DNA of 64,000 bases from an uncultured Flavobacteriaceae bacterium (GTDB taxonomy: Bacteria > Bacteroidota > Bacteroidia > Flavobacteriales > Flavobacteriaceae): NCBI GenBank assembly GCA_943789365.1, contig CALSTV010000001.1, positions 1,674,001-1,738,000 on the forward strand, given 5' to 3'. The translations under genes were made by a program, and so were the position numbers. Under the pieces are notes generated by a model. That model did not search any database. It had not been told where the DNA came from and saw nothing but the letters and a program-made list of their open reading frames with translations. Below, in pieces: positions 8,447 through 17,585 of the stretch (positions are counted from its first letter, which is position 1; every line of letters starts with the position of its first letter).

Positions 8447-9889
8447 CTAATCTACTTGAGTTACACGTAATGTGTTCACCATTCCTTTTTCTTTTACAGG
8501 AGTTGAGTTAAGATTTACTATGTACTCTCCTTTCCCTACAACACCTCTTTTGATTGCCAAAGCATTTACTTCTTCTATGGTTCTACGGGTAGATACATCA
8601 TTATTGTAATACGTAGCCTTTACACCCCAAAATAAGTTTAGCATAGCTAACACTCTTTTATTTGGTGAGAACACAAGAATATGAGAATGAGGTCGCCATG
8701 CAGAAATCTGAAAAGCAGTATAACCAGAATACGTCAATGTAGAAATTACTTTTGCATTGATATTATCTGCTAGAATTGCTGCTTGATGACATACTGCATC
8801 CGAAACAAATCGTTTCGGGTCTTTCATTTTTGGCGCATTTCTTGGCACTTCGATCAATGGTGAGTGTTCTACACTTCGAATGATCTCTCTCATCTTCTTG
8901 ATCACTTCATTTGGAAAAGCTCCAACAGAAGTTTCACCTGAAAGCATTACAGCGTCTGCTCCATCCATAATTGAATTGGCAACATCGTTCACCTCAGCTC
9001 TTGTAGGCACCTGATTGTCAATCATGGTTTCCATCATTTGGGTAGCAATAATTACAGGAATTTTAGCTTCCTTAGCTTTTCTAACCAAGGTTTTTTGCAC
9101 CAAAGGAACTTCGGCCATCGGAATTTCTACACCTAAATCTCCACGTGCCACCATTAAGGCATCACAAAACGGAATGATTTCATCGATATTATCAACAGCT
9201 TCTGGTTTTTCTATCTTGGCTATAACCGGTGTTCTAAATTCAGATACATCTGAATTTTCACGAATTAATTTGTGAATATCTTCTAAATCTTGAGGGTTTC
9301 TTACGAATGATAAAGCGATCCAGTCAACCTGAAGTGATAAGGCAAAAATGGCATCTTTGATATCTTTTTCCGTTAACGCAGGTAAGGATATTGCAGTATT
9401 AGGCAAGTTTACACCTTTCTTGGATTTCAAAGGTCCTCCACGTAATACTTTTGTTGTTACGTTCGCAGCACCGTCTGTTGCTGTAACCTCAAAAAGCAAC
9501 TTCCCATCATCCACCAATATTTGTTCTCCAACTTTCACATCTCTTGGAAAGTCTTTATAGGTCATAAATGCCTTTTCCTGTGTTCCAATCTCTAATGCCT
9601 CTGTAGTAAATGTAAAGACATCTCCTAGCGCTAATTCTACACCTTCAGCCATTACACCTACACGCAATTTAGGTCCTTGTAAATCGGCCAAACACGCAAC
9701 GTGATATCCCATTTCGTCATTCAATTCTCTAATTACTTTTACGATTTCAGTTACGTTGTCGTAATCAGCATGAGAAAAGTTAATTCTAAACACATTCACA
9801 CCCGAGATCATCAATTCTCTAAGCGTTTCTCTATTGTTAATTGCAGGGCCTAAGGTCGCAACAATTTTAGTTTTTTTAGTATTTGGCAT
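8447..9889 (-). CDS. pyk: Pyruvate kinase
   Basis: Converts phosphoenolpyruvate and ADP to pyruvate and ATP, the last step of glycolysis. The protein has 480 residues, the normal length. The N-terminus TKIVATLGPA, the active-site strand FRINFSHAD, IEKPEAV, the MVARGDLGVEIP magnesium/substrate loop and ATQMMETM are all present. The start codon lies 2 bases after the stop of the IPExxxVDY gene, so both sit in one operon downstream of acpP-fabF-rnc. A terminator closes the unit at 8392-8423. Confidence 0.98.
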   Translation of the reverse strand: MPNTKKTKIVATLGPAINNRETLRELMISGVNVFRINFSHADYDNVTEIVKVIRELNDEMGYHVACLADLQGPKLRVGVMAEGVELALGDVFTFTTEALEIGTQEKAFMTYKDFPRDVKVGEQILVDDGKLLFEVTATDGAANVTTKVLRGGPLKSKKGVNLPNTAISLPALTEKDIKDAIFALSLQVDWIALSFVRNPQDLEDIHKLIRENSDVSEFRTPVIAKIEKPEAVDNIDEIIPFCDALMVARGDLGVEIPMAEVPLVQKTLVRKAKEAKIPVIIATQMMETMIDNQVPTRAEVNDVANSIMDGADAVMLSGETSVGAFPNEVIKKMREIIRSVEHSPLIEVPRNAPKMKDPKRFVSDAVCHQAAILADNINAKVISTLTYSGYTAFQISAWRPHSHILVFSPNKRVLAMLNLFWGVKATYYNNDVSTRRTIEEVNALAIKRGVVGKGEYIVNLNSTPVKEKGMVNTLRVTQVD

Positions 9890-9891
9890 AA

Positions 9892-10377
9892 TTATAAAAT
9901 TAAAAAGTCTTTAGATTTTAAGGTGTCAATATCGATCGTATACGAAGTTATTACTTGTTCCATATCTTTTATGGATTGAATGGTCTTATGTACTAAATAC
10001 GGATCAAAATCTCCTTCTATTTTCACTAAAAAATCCGTTTTTTTCTTTTCGGGGATTAAATAGCTAGTTCTGTTTACTGTTTCGTTAATGGTTCCAAATA
10101 AGCCATTTGCAATAGGCACTTTTGAAACACCGTGGTATTTATTTGCAATCAAATACCAATTAATAAATTGCGACTCGTCTTCATAGTTGTACACCGAAAA
10201 GGTAGCATTTTGCACCTCATCCTCTACTACTAATGAATCTTTCTCCCTTTTAAACGAAGTTTGTAATGTTCTATTCAAAAGGTACGCCAGTTTGTAGTCA
10301 GACAAACTAGTATGTATACTAATTAGTGTAAAGTTCGAATCTTCAAAATCATCTATTTCTAAAGCGTGTACTTGCAT
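9892..10377 (-). CDS. IPExxxVDY-family protein
   Basis: A protein of 161 residues of unknown biochemical role. It carries the family hallmark near its centre as IPEKKKTDFLVKI, a slight variant of IPExxxVDY. The family is confined to Bacteroidetes, and I recall this genomic place, between rnc and pyk, as conserved. No signal peptide or membrane segment is seen, so it is probably cytosolic. It starts 136 bases after the rnc stop and ends 2 bases before pyk. Linkage to RNase III and pyruvate kinase does not by itself point to a function. Confidence 0.85.
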   Translation of the reverse strand: MQVHALEIDDFEDSNFTLISIHTSLSDYKLAYLLNRTLQTSFKREKDSLVVEDEVQNATFSVYNYEDESQFINWYLIANKYHGVSKVPIANGLFGTINETVNRTSYLIPEKKKTDFLVKIEGDFDPYLVHKTIQSIKDMEQVITSYTIDIDTLKSKDFLIL

Positions 10378-10513
10378 ATATACAATCTTTTATAAAGATA
10401 AAATCATTAAAATAGTCCAACTAAAAACACCTCTTTTGGATACACAAAAGTTTGGCTAAGTTACTCATTATTTAGAGTACACTAAAAAAAACATACGAAA
10501 ACGTTGTAGGGAA

Positions 10514-11254
10514 CTAGAGGATATCCTTAATTTCTTCCTGATAAATAAAGTAAACTCTCCGCGATGCAATTTCCTCCGCTTTCTTTTTAGCGGTCGCTCT
10601 TCCTTTCGAGATTACTTGACCATCAATACTTAATTTCACACTGTAATGCCTAACAGCTTCATTACCCGAATCCTCGTAGGTATCAAATTTTAAGGCTTTC
10701 TTGGTCTTTTGACACCATTCAATAATAATCCCTTTGTAACTAGTAATTTTATTCTCTAAAGCAGGTATATCGACGTAATTATCGATGACTCGCTTGTCTA
10801 TAAATTTTTCACAATAGACATAGCCTCTATCTAAATATACGGCTCCAATAAGGGCTTCAAATATATTTCCATAAATATTGGGGCCCATCCTATTTCTTGA
10901 AATGGTACTTTTTACAAATCGAATCAGGTCTAAATCTTTTCCTAAAGCATTCAAATGGGATCTACTTACAATCTTGGAACGCATTTGAGTCAAATAACCT
11001 TCATTTCCGTCGGGCACCATTTTAAAGAGAAAAGCTGCCACAATAGAACCTAACATGGCATCGCCTAAGAATTCTAGACGTTCGTAGTTCACCCGATTTC
11101 CTTTTGCATCCAAAACTTTTACAGAACGATGAATAAACGCCGTTTTATAGTAGTCTAGGTTCTTTGGTTTAAACCCTAATAATTGTTTCAATTCTCCATA
11201 AAACACCTCGTCGTCTTCGTCTTGAGGTTTTATTATTTTACGGATGAATTTCAA
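10514..11254 (-). CDS. rnc: Ribonuclease III
   Basis: Double-strand-specific endoribonuclease that matures rRNA and cleaves structured RNAs. The protein has 246 residues. The catalytic signature NYERLEFLGDAMLG is near residues 58-71, the second acidic site FEALIGAVYLD follows near 130-145, and a double-stranded RNA-binding domain with AEEIASRRV fills the C-terminus. The start ATG at 11254 overlaps the last 17 bases of fabF, which implies translational coupling within the acpP-fabF-rnc operon. This gene order is widespread in bacteria. Confidence 0.96.
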   Translation of the reverse strand: MKFIRKIIKPQDEDDEVFYGELKQLLGFKPKNLDYYKTAFIHRSVKVLDAKGNRVNYERLEFLGDAMLGSIVAAFLFKMVPDGNEGYLTQMRSKIVSRSHLNALGKDLDLIRFVKSTISRNRMGPNIYGNIFEALIGAVYLDRGYVYCEKFIDKRVIDNYVDIPALENKITSYKGIIIEWCQKTKKALKFDTYEDSGNEAVRHYSVKLSIDGQVISKGRATAKKKAEEIASRRVYFIYQEEIKDIL

Positions 11255-12512
11255 AAGCTATTTCATCGATTTTCTTGAATAATACACAAGCATTGTGACC
11301 TCCAAAACCAAATGTATTACTCATTGCGACTTTGATATCTCTTTTTTGTGCTTTGTTTAAAGTAAGATTTAGTTTGTTATCTATGAGATCATCATTAGTA
11401 ACATGATTGATCGTTGGAGGAATTACACCATTTTTCATGGCTAAAATAGAAGCAATCGCTTCAATAGCTCCAGCGGCACCCAAAAGGTGTCCTGTCATAG
11501 ATTTTGTTGAATTGACATTAATGCCATACGCATGTTCACCAAACACATCCTTAATTGCCTTTGTCTCAGCGACATCTCCGAGGGGAGTAGATGTTCCATG
11601 AACATTGATAGCATCGACATCTGCCAGTTCCACACCAGCATCTTTTAAGCAGTTCAACATCACGTTTTTAGCCCCTAATCCATCAGGATGTGGTGCTGTC
11701 AAATGATGTGCATCAGCAGAAAGTCCTGCTCCGCTTACTTCTGCGTAAATTTTTGCGCCACGCGCTTTCGCATGCTCATATTCTTCTAAAATCAACGCAC
11801 CAGCACCTTCTCCCATCACAAAACCATCACGATCATTATCGAAAGGTCTTGAAGCAGATTGTGGGTCATCATTTCTAGTAGATAGCGCATGCAATGCATT
11901 AAATCCACCCATTCCTGCTTCTGTAATTGCTGCTTCAGAACCTCCTGAAACAATAACATCGGCATACCCTAGACGAATATAGTTTAATGCATCAATAATT
12001 GCATTTGCCGAAGAGGCACATGCAGACATCGTTGTAAAGTTAGGTCCTCTATAACCGTGTTTGATAGAAATCATTCCTGGTGCTATATCAGCAATCATTT
12101 TAGGAATGAAAAATGGATTGAATTTTGGAGTTCCGTCACCGTTAGCAAAGTCCATTACCTGTTGTTGGAAAGTATCAATTCCTCCAATTCCAGCACCCCA
12201 AATTACACCCACTCTGTCAACATCAATATTCTCAGAAGTTAAACCAGCGTCTGCAATAGCTTCGTCAGATGCCACCATGGCATACTGCGTAAACTTATCC
12301 ATCTTTCTAGCCTCTTTTCTGTGAATAAAATCATTGACATTGAAGTCTTTTAGTTCACAAGCAAAACGAGTTTTGAACTTGGCGGCATCAAAATGCGTAA
12401 TTGGCGCAGCTCCGCTAACACCGTTTACCAGTCCATTCCAATATTCTTCAATATTATTACCAATTGGTGTTAATGCACCAAGTCCAGTTACTACTACCCG
12501 TTTTAATTCCAT
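11238..12512 (-). CDS. fabF: Beta-ketoacyl-ACP synthase II
   Basis: Condenses malonyl-ACP with acyl-ACP in fatty acid elongation. From the ATG at 12512 it has 424 residues starting MELKRVVVTGLGALTPIG; nine codons further upstream would overlap acpP and are not conserved. The catalytic set is complete: Cys165 in TMSACASSAN, His305 in VHGTSTPLGD, Lys337 and His342 in KSMTGHLLGA. It lies 7 bases after acpP and overlaps rnc, forming a tight operon with its own carrier protein. Confidence 0.98.
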   Translation of the reverse strand: MELKRVVVTGLGALTPIGNNIEEYWNGLVNGVSGAAPITHFDAAKFKTRFACELKDFNVNDFIHRKEARKMDKFTQYAMVASDEAIADAGLTSENIDVDRVGVIWGAGIGGIDTFQQQVMDFANGDGTPKFNPFFIPKMIADIAPGMISIKHGYRGPNFTTMSACASSANAIIDALNYIRLGYADVIVSGGSEAAITEAGMGGFNALHALSTRNDDPQSASRPFDNDRDGFVMGEGAGALILEEYEHAKARGAKIYAEVSGAGLSADAHHLTAPHPDGLGAKNVMLNCLKDAGVELADVDAINVHGTSTPLGDVAETKAIKDVFGEHAYGINVNSTKSMTGHLLGAAGAIEAIASILAMKNGVIPPTINHVTNDDLIDNKLNLTLNKAQKRDIKVAMSNTFGFGGHNACVLFKKIDEIAFEIHP

Positions 12513-12519
12513 AAAAGTA

Positions 12520-12756
12520 TTACTTTTTTGCTTCTTCAATATAGCTTACTGCTTGACCAACAGTTCCAATGTTTTCTGCTTGATCGTCTGGAATTTGAAT
12601 ATCAAATTCTTTTTCGAATTCCATAATCAATTCAACAGTATCCAATGAATCTGCTCCTAAGTCGTTTGTGAAGCTTGCTTCAGTAGTTACTTCATTTTCG
12701 TCAACGCCTAATTTATCAACGATGATCGCTTTTACTCTTGATGCAATGTCTGACAT
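12520..12756 (-). CDS. acpP: Acyl carrier protein
   Basis: Carries growing acyl chains on a phosphopantetheine arm. It has 78 residues, acidic, four-helix layout. The arm attaches to Ser37 in the motif [11 protein letters not shown]. It is the first gene of acpP-fabF-rnc and divergent from purN, with 175 AT-rich bases between the two start codons that must hold both promoters. Confidence 0.98.
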   Translation of the reverse strand: MSDIASRVKAIIVDKLGVDENEVTTEASFTNDLGADSLDTVELIMEFEKEFDIQIPDDQAENIGTVGQAVSYIEEAKK

Positions 12757-12931
12757 AATTTCTTATTTTAAATTTTAAATCGTGGCAAAAATAACAAACT
12801 TTCAATTAAAAAAAGGATTTACCACAAAAATGTGTTCACTAATGTAAAAAAATATCTTCAATATTTTGATTATCTTGCTCAAATATTAATAATATTTATT
12901 TCTTTTGCAGCTCATTATTCAATAATACAAC

Positions 12932-13498
12932 ATGATAAAAATTGCCATTTTTGCTTCTGGATCAGGCACAAACGCTGAAAACATCATCAAACACTTTCAA
13001 AACCATTCGAAAATATCTGTTGCTGCCGTTTTGAGCAACAGAAAAAATGCCAAAGTTTTGGAACGTGCAAAAAATTTAAACATTCCGCATCGCTATTTTA
13101 GCAAATCTGCTTTCTTAGAAACCGAAAATGTAGTCGATTATTTAAAGGAAAACGCAGATTTTATCGTTCTAGCCGGTTTTTTATTAAAAGTTCCTGAAAA
13201 TATTCTCAAAGCTTTTCCAAATAAAATCATCAATATTCACCCTGCACTTCTCCCAAAATTTGGCGGAAAAGGGATGTATGGCATGCATGTTCACAATGCT
13301 GTAAAGGCGCAAAATGAAACCGAAACAGGTATCACTATTCATTATGTAAATGAAAATTACGACGAAGGTGCTATTATTTTCCAAGCAAGCACTGCTGTGC
13401 TCACTTCTGATACACCCGATGCTATTGCCGCAAATATTCACCAATTAGAACAAAAACATTTTCCTAAAGTAATTGAAGAAACTCTTTTGAAGAACTGA
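12932..13498 (+). CDS. purN: Phosphoribosylglycinamide formyltransferase
   Basis: Third step of purine synthesis: transfers a formyl group from 10-formyltetrahydrofolate to GAR. The protein has 188 residues. The phosphate-binding loop FASGSGTNAENI is at the N-terminus, and the catalytic residues Asn101 and His103 (NIHPALLPKFGG) and Asp144 (NYDEGAII) are in place. The divergent arrangement with acpP is one I recall from other flavobacteria. rnhA follows 39 bases downstream on the same strand. Confidence 0.97.
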   Translation: MIKIAIFASGSGTNAENIIKHFQNHSKISVAAVLSNRKNAKVLERAKNLNIPHRYFSKSAFLETENVVDYLKENADFIVLAGFLLKVPENILKAFPNKIINIHPALLPKFGGKGMYGMHVHNAVKAQNETETGITIHYVNENYDEGAIIFQASTAVLTSDTPDAIAANIHQLEQKHFPKVIEETLLKN

Positions 13499-13537
13499 AA
13501 AGAGAAAGTTGTGAGTTAACAAACGTACTTGAATTTT

Positions 13538-14173
13538 ATGTCTAAAAAAAAATACTACGTCGTCTGGGAAGGAAAAAAAAGAGGCATCTTTACTTCTTGG
13601 GCTGCTTGTAAAAAAAGTATTGACGGCCATCCGGGTGCCCAATACAAATCATTTGCCGATAAGGACATTGCCGAAAAAGCCTTTAAAGGAAATTACGAAG
13701 ATTTTAAAGGAGTAAGTACAAAGAAAAAAGAACTAACTGCAAAAGAAAAGGAAGCCTATGGAAAACCCATACTGAATAGCATTGCGGTCGATGCTGCTTG
13801 TAGTGGAAATCCAGGACTTATGGAATATAGAGGCGTTGCCACAAGTACGAGTACACAACTTTTTATTCAGGGGCCTTACAAATCTGGAACCAACAACGTG
13901 GGTGAGTTTCTAGCTTTGGTTCATGGACTCGCTTGGCTCAAAAACAAAAAACAACCTACTTTGCCAATTTATTCAGATTCGAGAATTGCTATTTCTTGGG
14001 TACGCCAGCGAAAATGCAAAACAAAATTACCTGTCAATTCTGAAACTGAAATACTCTTCGACCTTATTAAAAGAGCTGAACTCTGGCTAAAAAACAACCC
14101 ATTCCAAAACCCTATACTCAAATGGGAAACCAAAGCTTGGGGTGAAATTCCTGCAGATTTCGGAAGAAAGTAG
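13538..14173 (+). CDS. rnhA: Ribonuclease H with N-terminal hybrid-binding domain
   Basis: Degrades RNA in RNA-DNA hybrids. From the ATG at 13538 it has 211 residues; an upstream TTG at 13529 is less likely. Residues 1-45 form the viroplasmin-like hybrid-binding domain (YYVVWEGKKRGIFTSW, then GAQYKSF), followed by a charged linker and the RNase H fold. In this fold AVDAACSGNPG, VGEFLALVHGL and YSDSRIAISWV supply the Asp-Glu-Asp carboxylates. This two-domain form is common in Bacteroidetes. A palindromic terminator overlaps the stop codon. Confidence 0.93.
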   Translation: MSKKKYYVVWEGKKRGIFTSWAACKKSIDGHPGAQYKSFADKDIAEKAFKGNYEDFKGVSTKKKELTAKEKEAYGKPILNSIAVDAACSGNPGLMEYRGVATSTSTQLFIQGPYKSGTNNVGEFLALVHGLAWLKNKKQPTLPIYSDSRIAISWVRQRKCKTKLPVNSETEILFDLIKRAELWLKNNPFQNPILKWETKAWGEIPADFGRK

Positions 14174-14189
14174 CAACGCGTTGCTTTTT
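14172..14189 (+). terminator. Terminator after rnhA
   Basis: Perfect palindrome AGCAACGCGTTGCT (14172-14185) immediately followed by a T run, overlapping the rnhA stop codon. Confidence 0.65.
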
Positions 14190-14348
14190 GCATCTCTCTC
14201 AGTTGAAAAACTCACATCCCCCTTTGTTTGTGCAATTACACAGTGCTTCCTTTCAAATTTTGCGTATCTCTGCAACTTTTCTAAATTTTATTTTCCTACC
14301 TTTTAACTTTCATTTTGACATAAAACAATCGTTTTAGAAGAAGCACTT

Positions 14349-15332
14349 ATGAAATCCATACAGCACTATATATTTAAAAACGCGCTTGTATTCCTACTTA
14401 TACTAATTTTTAACGCCTGTAAAGCACCCAAAAACACTGTTATGGAAACTTCACAATGGAATTATCCCGCGTTTAGAGAACAACAACACGCTTTTAAGTC
14501 TGAAGATGGTACGCTTACATACATAGACCAAGGCGAAGGCCCCGTGATTTTATTATTGCACGGTATTCCCACCTCTTCTTGGCTATATAGAAAAATGATT
14601 CCCGGATTGGTCGCAGCTGGATACCGTGTCATTGCCCCCGACATGTTAGGTTTTGGAAGTAGCGACAACCCTAAAGGCTACGAAGTGTACACACCCGAGA
14701 ATCATGCAAAACGTCTTTTGGAACTTATGGATTCGTTGCATATAAAATCATGGTCACATGTTACACACGATGCAGGTGGTTTATGGACCTGGGAGTTGTT
14801 AAAAACAAATCCAGAACGTGTAAGCCATCTCATCCTACTCAATACTATAATTTACACTGAAGGTTTTCATCCTCCCATCAAAATGAAAGAAGGAGTCTTT
14901 GCTAAATTCAGTATGTGGCTCTATAAAAATAAAAGCACCACTAATATACTATTGAGTCAACTCTTTAAAAAAGGGCTCAAGGAGAACGAATTGAGCAAAG
15001 ACGAAATTGCAGGATATAAGATTCCATTAAACGAAGGGAAAACTCGTGCCATGTACCAGTTCTTTAGCAATACCTGCAATACATTACCTAATTATGAAGA
15101 AACACTAAGAACCTGTAACATTCCAAGCCTTGTTGTTTGGGGCAAACACGATGACATGTTGCAATGGACACCTCAACAAGACAAGGTGCGCAAAGATTTA
15201 CAAATTACCCCAGAAAACATCCACCTCATAGACGCTAAACATTTTATCCAAGAGGAAAAACCGAATTTGATTAATGATTATATCGTCAATTTTTTGCAAC
15301 ACCTAAAAAACCAAAAGATTCATGAAAATTAA
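14349..15332 (+). CDS. Lipoprotein alpha/beta hydrolase, haloalkane dehalogenase-like
   Basis: A protein of 327 residues with a signal peptide and lipobox LIFNAC (Cys24), so probably a cell-surface or periplasmic lipoprotein. The core is an alpha/beta-hydrolase: oxyanion loop LLHGIPTSSW, nucleophile elbow VTHDAGG with Asp instead of Ser, acid near WGKHDDM and catalytic His in AKHFIQEEKP. An Asp nucleophile fits haloalkane dehalogenases and epoxide hydrolases; which of these, or another activity, cannot be decided. The last 11 bases overlap the PAP2 gene, suggesting co-expression. Confidence 0.85.
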   Translation: MKSIQHYIFKNALVFLLILIFNACKAPKNTVMETSQWNYPAFREQQHAFKSEDGTLTYIDQGEGPVILLLHGIPTSSWLYRKMIPGLVAAGYRVIAPDMLGFGSSDNPKGYEVYTPENHAKRLLELMDSLHIKSWSHVTHDAGGLWTWELLKTNPERVSHLILLNTIIYTEGFHPPIKMKEGVFAKFSMWLYKNKSTTNILLSQLFKKGLKENELSKDEIAGYKIPLNEGKTRAMYQFFSNTCNTLPNYEETLRTCNIPSLVVWGKHDDMLQWTPQQDKVRKDLQITPENIHLIDAKHFIQEEKPNLINDYIVNFLQHLKNQKIHEN

Positions 15333-16050
15333 ATGTGTATTCTTACTTGTACTTTGCACACTATATCTCCAAGCCCAAAATCAGGCAGTAGATAGTATCC
15401 CTTCGAAAAAGTTCGATTTCAAACCTTTGATTCTTCCCTCACTCTTTGTGGGGTATGGTTTTGTGGCTCTGAACAATCCAACCTTATTTTCTATAGATAC
15501 TGACATTCAAGAGTCATTTGACACTACTAAAAGTACGCGCATCGATGATGTTACGATGTTTTTGCCTGCTGCTTCCGTATATGGTCTCAATATGATTGGG
15601 ATTAAAGGAAAGAATAATTTAAAAGACAGATCTATTGTGTTCGGAACGGCTTCTATTCTTGTTTTGAGCACCGTTTTTGCAACGAAATCTCTCACCAAAA
15701 GAGAACGTCCTAACGGAGCCTCAGAAGATTCCTTTCCTTCAGGACATACGGCGGTTTCTTTTATGGGCGCTGAGTTTTTATACCAAGAATACAAACATAT
15801 TTCGCCTTGGTATGGCATTGTTGGCTATGGAGTGGCAGCGACAACCGGTTATTTGAGAATGCATAACAACAAGCATTGGTTTTCAGATGTGGTTGCCGGC
15901 GCTGGTTTCGGAATTTTAAGTACCAAAGCGGCATACCTCCTGCAACCCTATTTACAAAAAACACTTTTCAAAGAGGACAAAACGACTTCCTTTTTAAGTC
16001 CTTTTTACAACGGTGAACAATTGGGACTTTCTTTCGTTCGAAGTTTTTAA
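15322..16050 (+). CDS. PAP2-family phosphatase, exported
   Basis: Acid-phosphatase-type enzyme that usually acts on lipid phosphates such as phosphatidic acid or undecaprenyl diphosphate. The protein has 242 residues with a signal peptide ending near YLQAQNQA. The three PAP2 motifs are present: KSLTKRERP, FPSGHTAVSF and LRMHNNKHWFSDVVAG with its catalytic His. The start overlaps the end of the hydrolase gene by 11 bases, so translation is probably coupled. Hydrophobic segments are few, which fits a periplasmic or membrane-peripheral form. Confidence 0.9.
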   Translation: MKIKCVFLLVLCTLYLQAQNQAVDSIPSKKFDFKPLILPSLFVGYGFVALNNPTLFSIDTDIQESFDTTKSTRIDDVTMFLPAASVYGLNMIGIKGKNNLKDRSIVFGTASILVLSTVFATKSLTKRERPNGASEDSFPSGHTAVSFMGAEFLYQEYKHISPWYGIVGYGVAATTGYLRMHNNKHWFSDVVAGAGFGILSTKAAYLLQPYLQKTLFKEDKTTSFLSPFYNGEQLGLSFVRSF

Positions 16051-16209
16051 AATATCCGAAATCTCGCTTCAAATTACATTTTCTCACACTTATTCGTTGA
16101 GACTTCTGTATACCTATGCTTCTTTTCTCTCTTTATTGTTATGAGCAAATAAATTGAAAACCTTTCATTTAACAACACTACACATTTTTTTAATGTTTAC
16201 AATTAAACA

Positions 16210-16240
16210 TTTGTTATTTTATAAATATTTACTATGTTTG
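16210..16240 (+). promoter_or_regulatory. Bacteroidetes-type promoter for the Ig-repeat lipoprotein
   Basis: TTTG at 16210-16213 and TATGTTTG at 16233-16240, spaced 19 bases, match the -33 TTTG / -7 TAnnTTTG pattern. The start codon follows 39 bases later in a very AT-rich leader. Confidence 0.6.
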
Positions 16241-16279
16241 CAAACTATAAACATTTATTAATTAATTAATTATACCAAA

Positions 16280-17479
16280 ATGAAAAATTTAAAAAAGAGT
16301 GTATTAGGAAAAAGAATGAAACTAGCAAGCTACTTAAGCGTGGTTTTTGCTTTTGTATTGACAACTTCGTGCAAAGACGACAACCATGGCCCTGTTGTCA
16401 ATCTTACGGCTTCTGATGAAAACATTGTTGGAGAAGAAACTTCGATATTGACAGCAGATGCATCAGATGAAGACGGAGATGAACTCACCTATGAATGGTA
16501 TCTTGTTGAAGAGAGTGGAGAAACAAAAATCAGTGATGCGACGGGTACTACCTATACAACCCCGCAAGCAAAAGATTTGACAGAAAACGTAACCTACGCA
16601 GTTGTGGTAAGTGACCATGAATATTCTGACAGAGGAACAGTCACCATAACTGTAAACCACAATTTTGAAGTAAGCGTAACGGCTTCAGAAACTGTAATTT
16701 TAGATGTAGGTTCGGTTGTACTTACAGCAATCGGTTGCGATTCTAACGATTCCGAGCTAAGTTATTCGTGGTACCAAGTAGTAACAGAAGGTGACGATTC
16801 CCCTATAGATGGAGCCAATGGGGTTAGCTATACGACCGAGGAAATCACCGAAACCACTTCCTTCTATGTAGTCGTAAATAACGGAATAGAGGATCTTACC
16901 AGCGAACCTATCGAAATTATTGTAAACCAAGCACCTATAGTAACGGTCACGGCAGATCAGACAGAAATTTCAGGTTCTGAACAAGTACTACTTACAGCTA
17001 CTGCCGAAGATGGTGACAATACTGAATTTACTTATCAATGGTATTTAGTGGGAGAATCAGAAGACACGTTAATAGAAGGAGCAACCGAAGCTACTTACAC
17101 AACTCCGATAGCCAACGACAATGTAGGTACTTCTATTTATTATGTCGTTGTGAGCGATGCATACCATGAAACTCAAAGTGAAGCTATTGAAATAGTAGCT
17201 ACGCACGCAGTTGAAGTAACATTAGCAGCTGATGTACTCACAATTACAACAGCTGAATCAGTAACACTTACCGCTACAACTTTGGGAGCTTCACACGACA
17301 ACCTCACTTACACCTGGTATCAGGATGAGGGGAACATAACTGACGGGGCTAATGAGTCAACTCTTTCTGTTGCTAACTTAGAAGTAGGTGAATACAATTA
17401 TTATGTAATCGTAACTGATGACAGTGGAGACACAACAAGTAATACAATTACCATTACGGTAACCGAAGTTGCCATATAA
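16280..17479 (+). CDS. Lipoprotein with four Ig/PKD-like repeats
   Basis: A protein of 399 residues with a basic N-terminus and lipobox ending LTTSC (Cys31). After an acidic KDDN linker come four tandem beta-sandwich repeats of about 90 residues, each with a TYxWY or SYSWYQ core, an ISDATGTTYTT-like turn and a YYVVV strand. The pattern is that of PKD/Ig-like surface modules. No T9SS sorting domain or catalytic region is present, so it is probably a structural or adhesive surface lipoprotein. It has its own promoter and a strong terminator. Confidence 0.8.
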   Translation: MKNLKKSVLGKRMKLASYLSVVFAFVLTTSCKDDNHGPVVNLTASDENIVGEETSILTADASDEDGDELTYEWYLVEESGETKISDATGTTYTTPQAKDLTENVTYAVVVSDHEYSDRGTVTITVNHNFEVSVTASETVILDVGSVVLTAIGCDSNDSELSYSWYQVVTEGDDSPIDGANGVSYTTEEITETTSFYVVVNNGIEDLTSEPIEIIVNQAPIVTVTADQTEISGSEQVLLTATAEDGDNTEFTYQWYLVGESEDTLIEGATEATYTTPIANDNVGTSIYYVVVSDAYHETQSEAIEIVATHAVEVTLAADVLTITTAESVTLTATTLGASHDNLTYTWYQDEGNITDGANESTLSVANLEVGEYNYYVIVTDDSGDTTSNTITITVTEVAI

Positions 17480-17506
17480 AACCATAGTGGCATTTTATTC
17501 ATTGAA

Positions 17507-17546
17507 CAAAAAACCATCCATAGAATAATTTCTATGGATGGTTTTT
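17507..17546. terminator. Bidirectional terminator between convergent genes
   Basis: Arms AAACCATCCATAGA (17511-17524) and TCTATGGATGGTTT (17531-17544) around a 6-base loop, with A and T runs on the two sides. It serves the Ig-repeat gene on the plus strand and sufS on the minus strand. Confidence 0.9.
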
Positions 17547-17585
17547 CTGTTTAGTATTTTACTAATATACGGTTTCTTTGCTAAT

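Noticed and set aside
12757-12931. Riboswitch or tRNA in the acpP-purN gap
   Set aside because: Only AT-rich divergent promoter sequence; no cloverleaf, no purine-riboswitch core.
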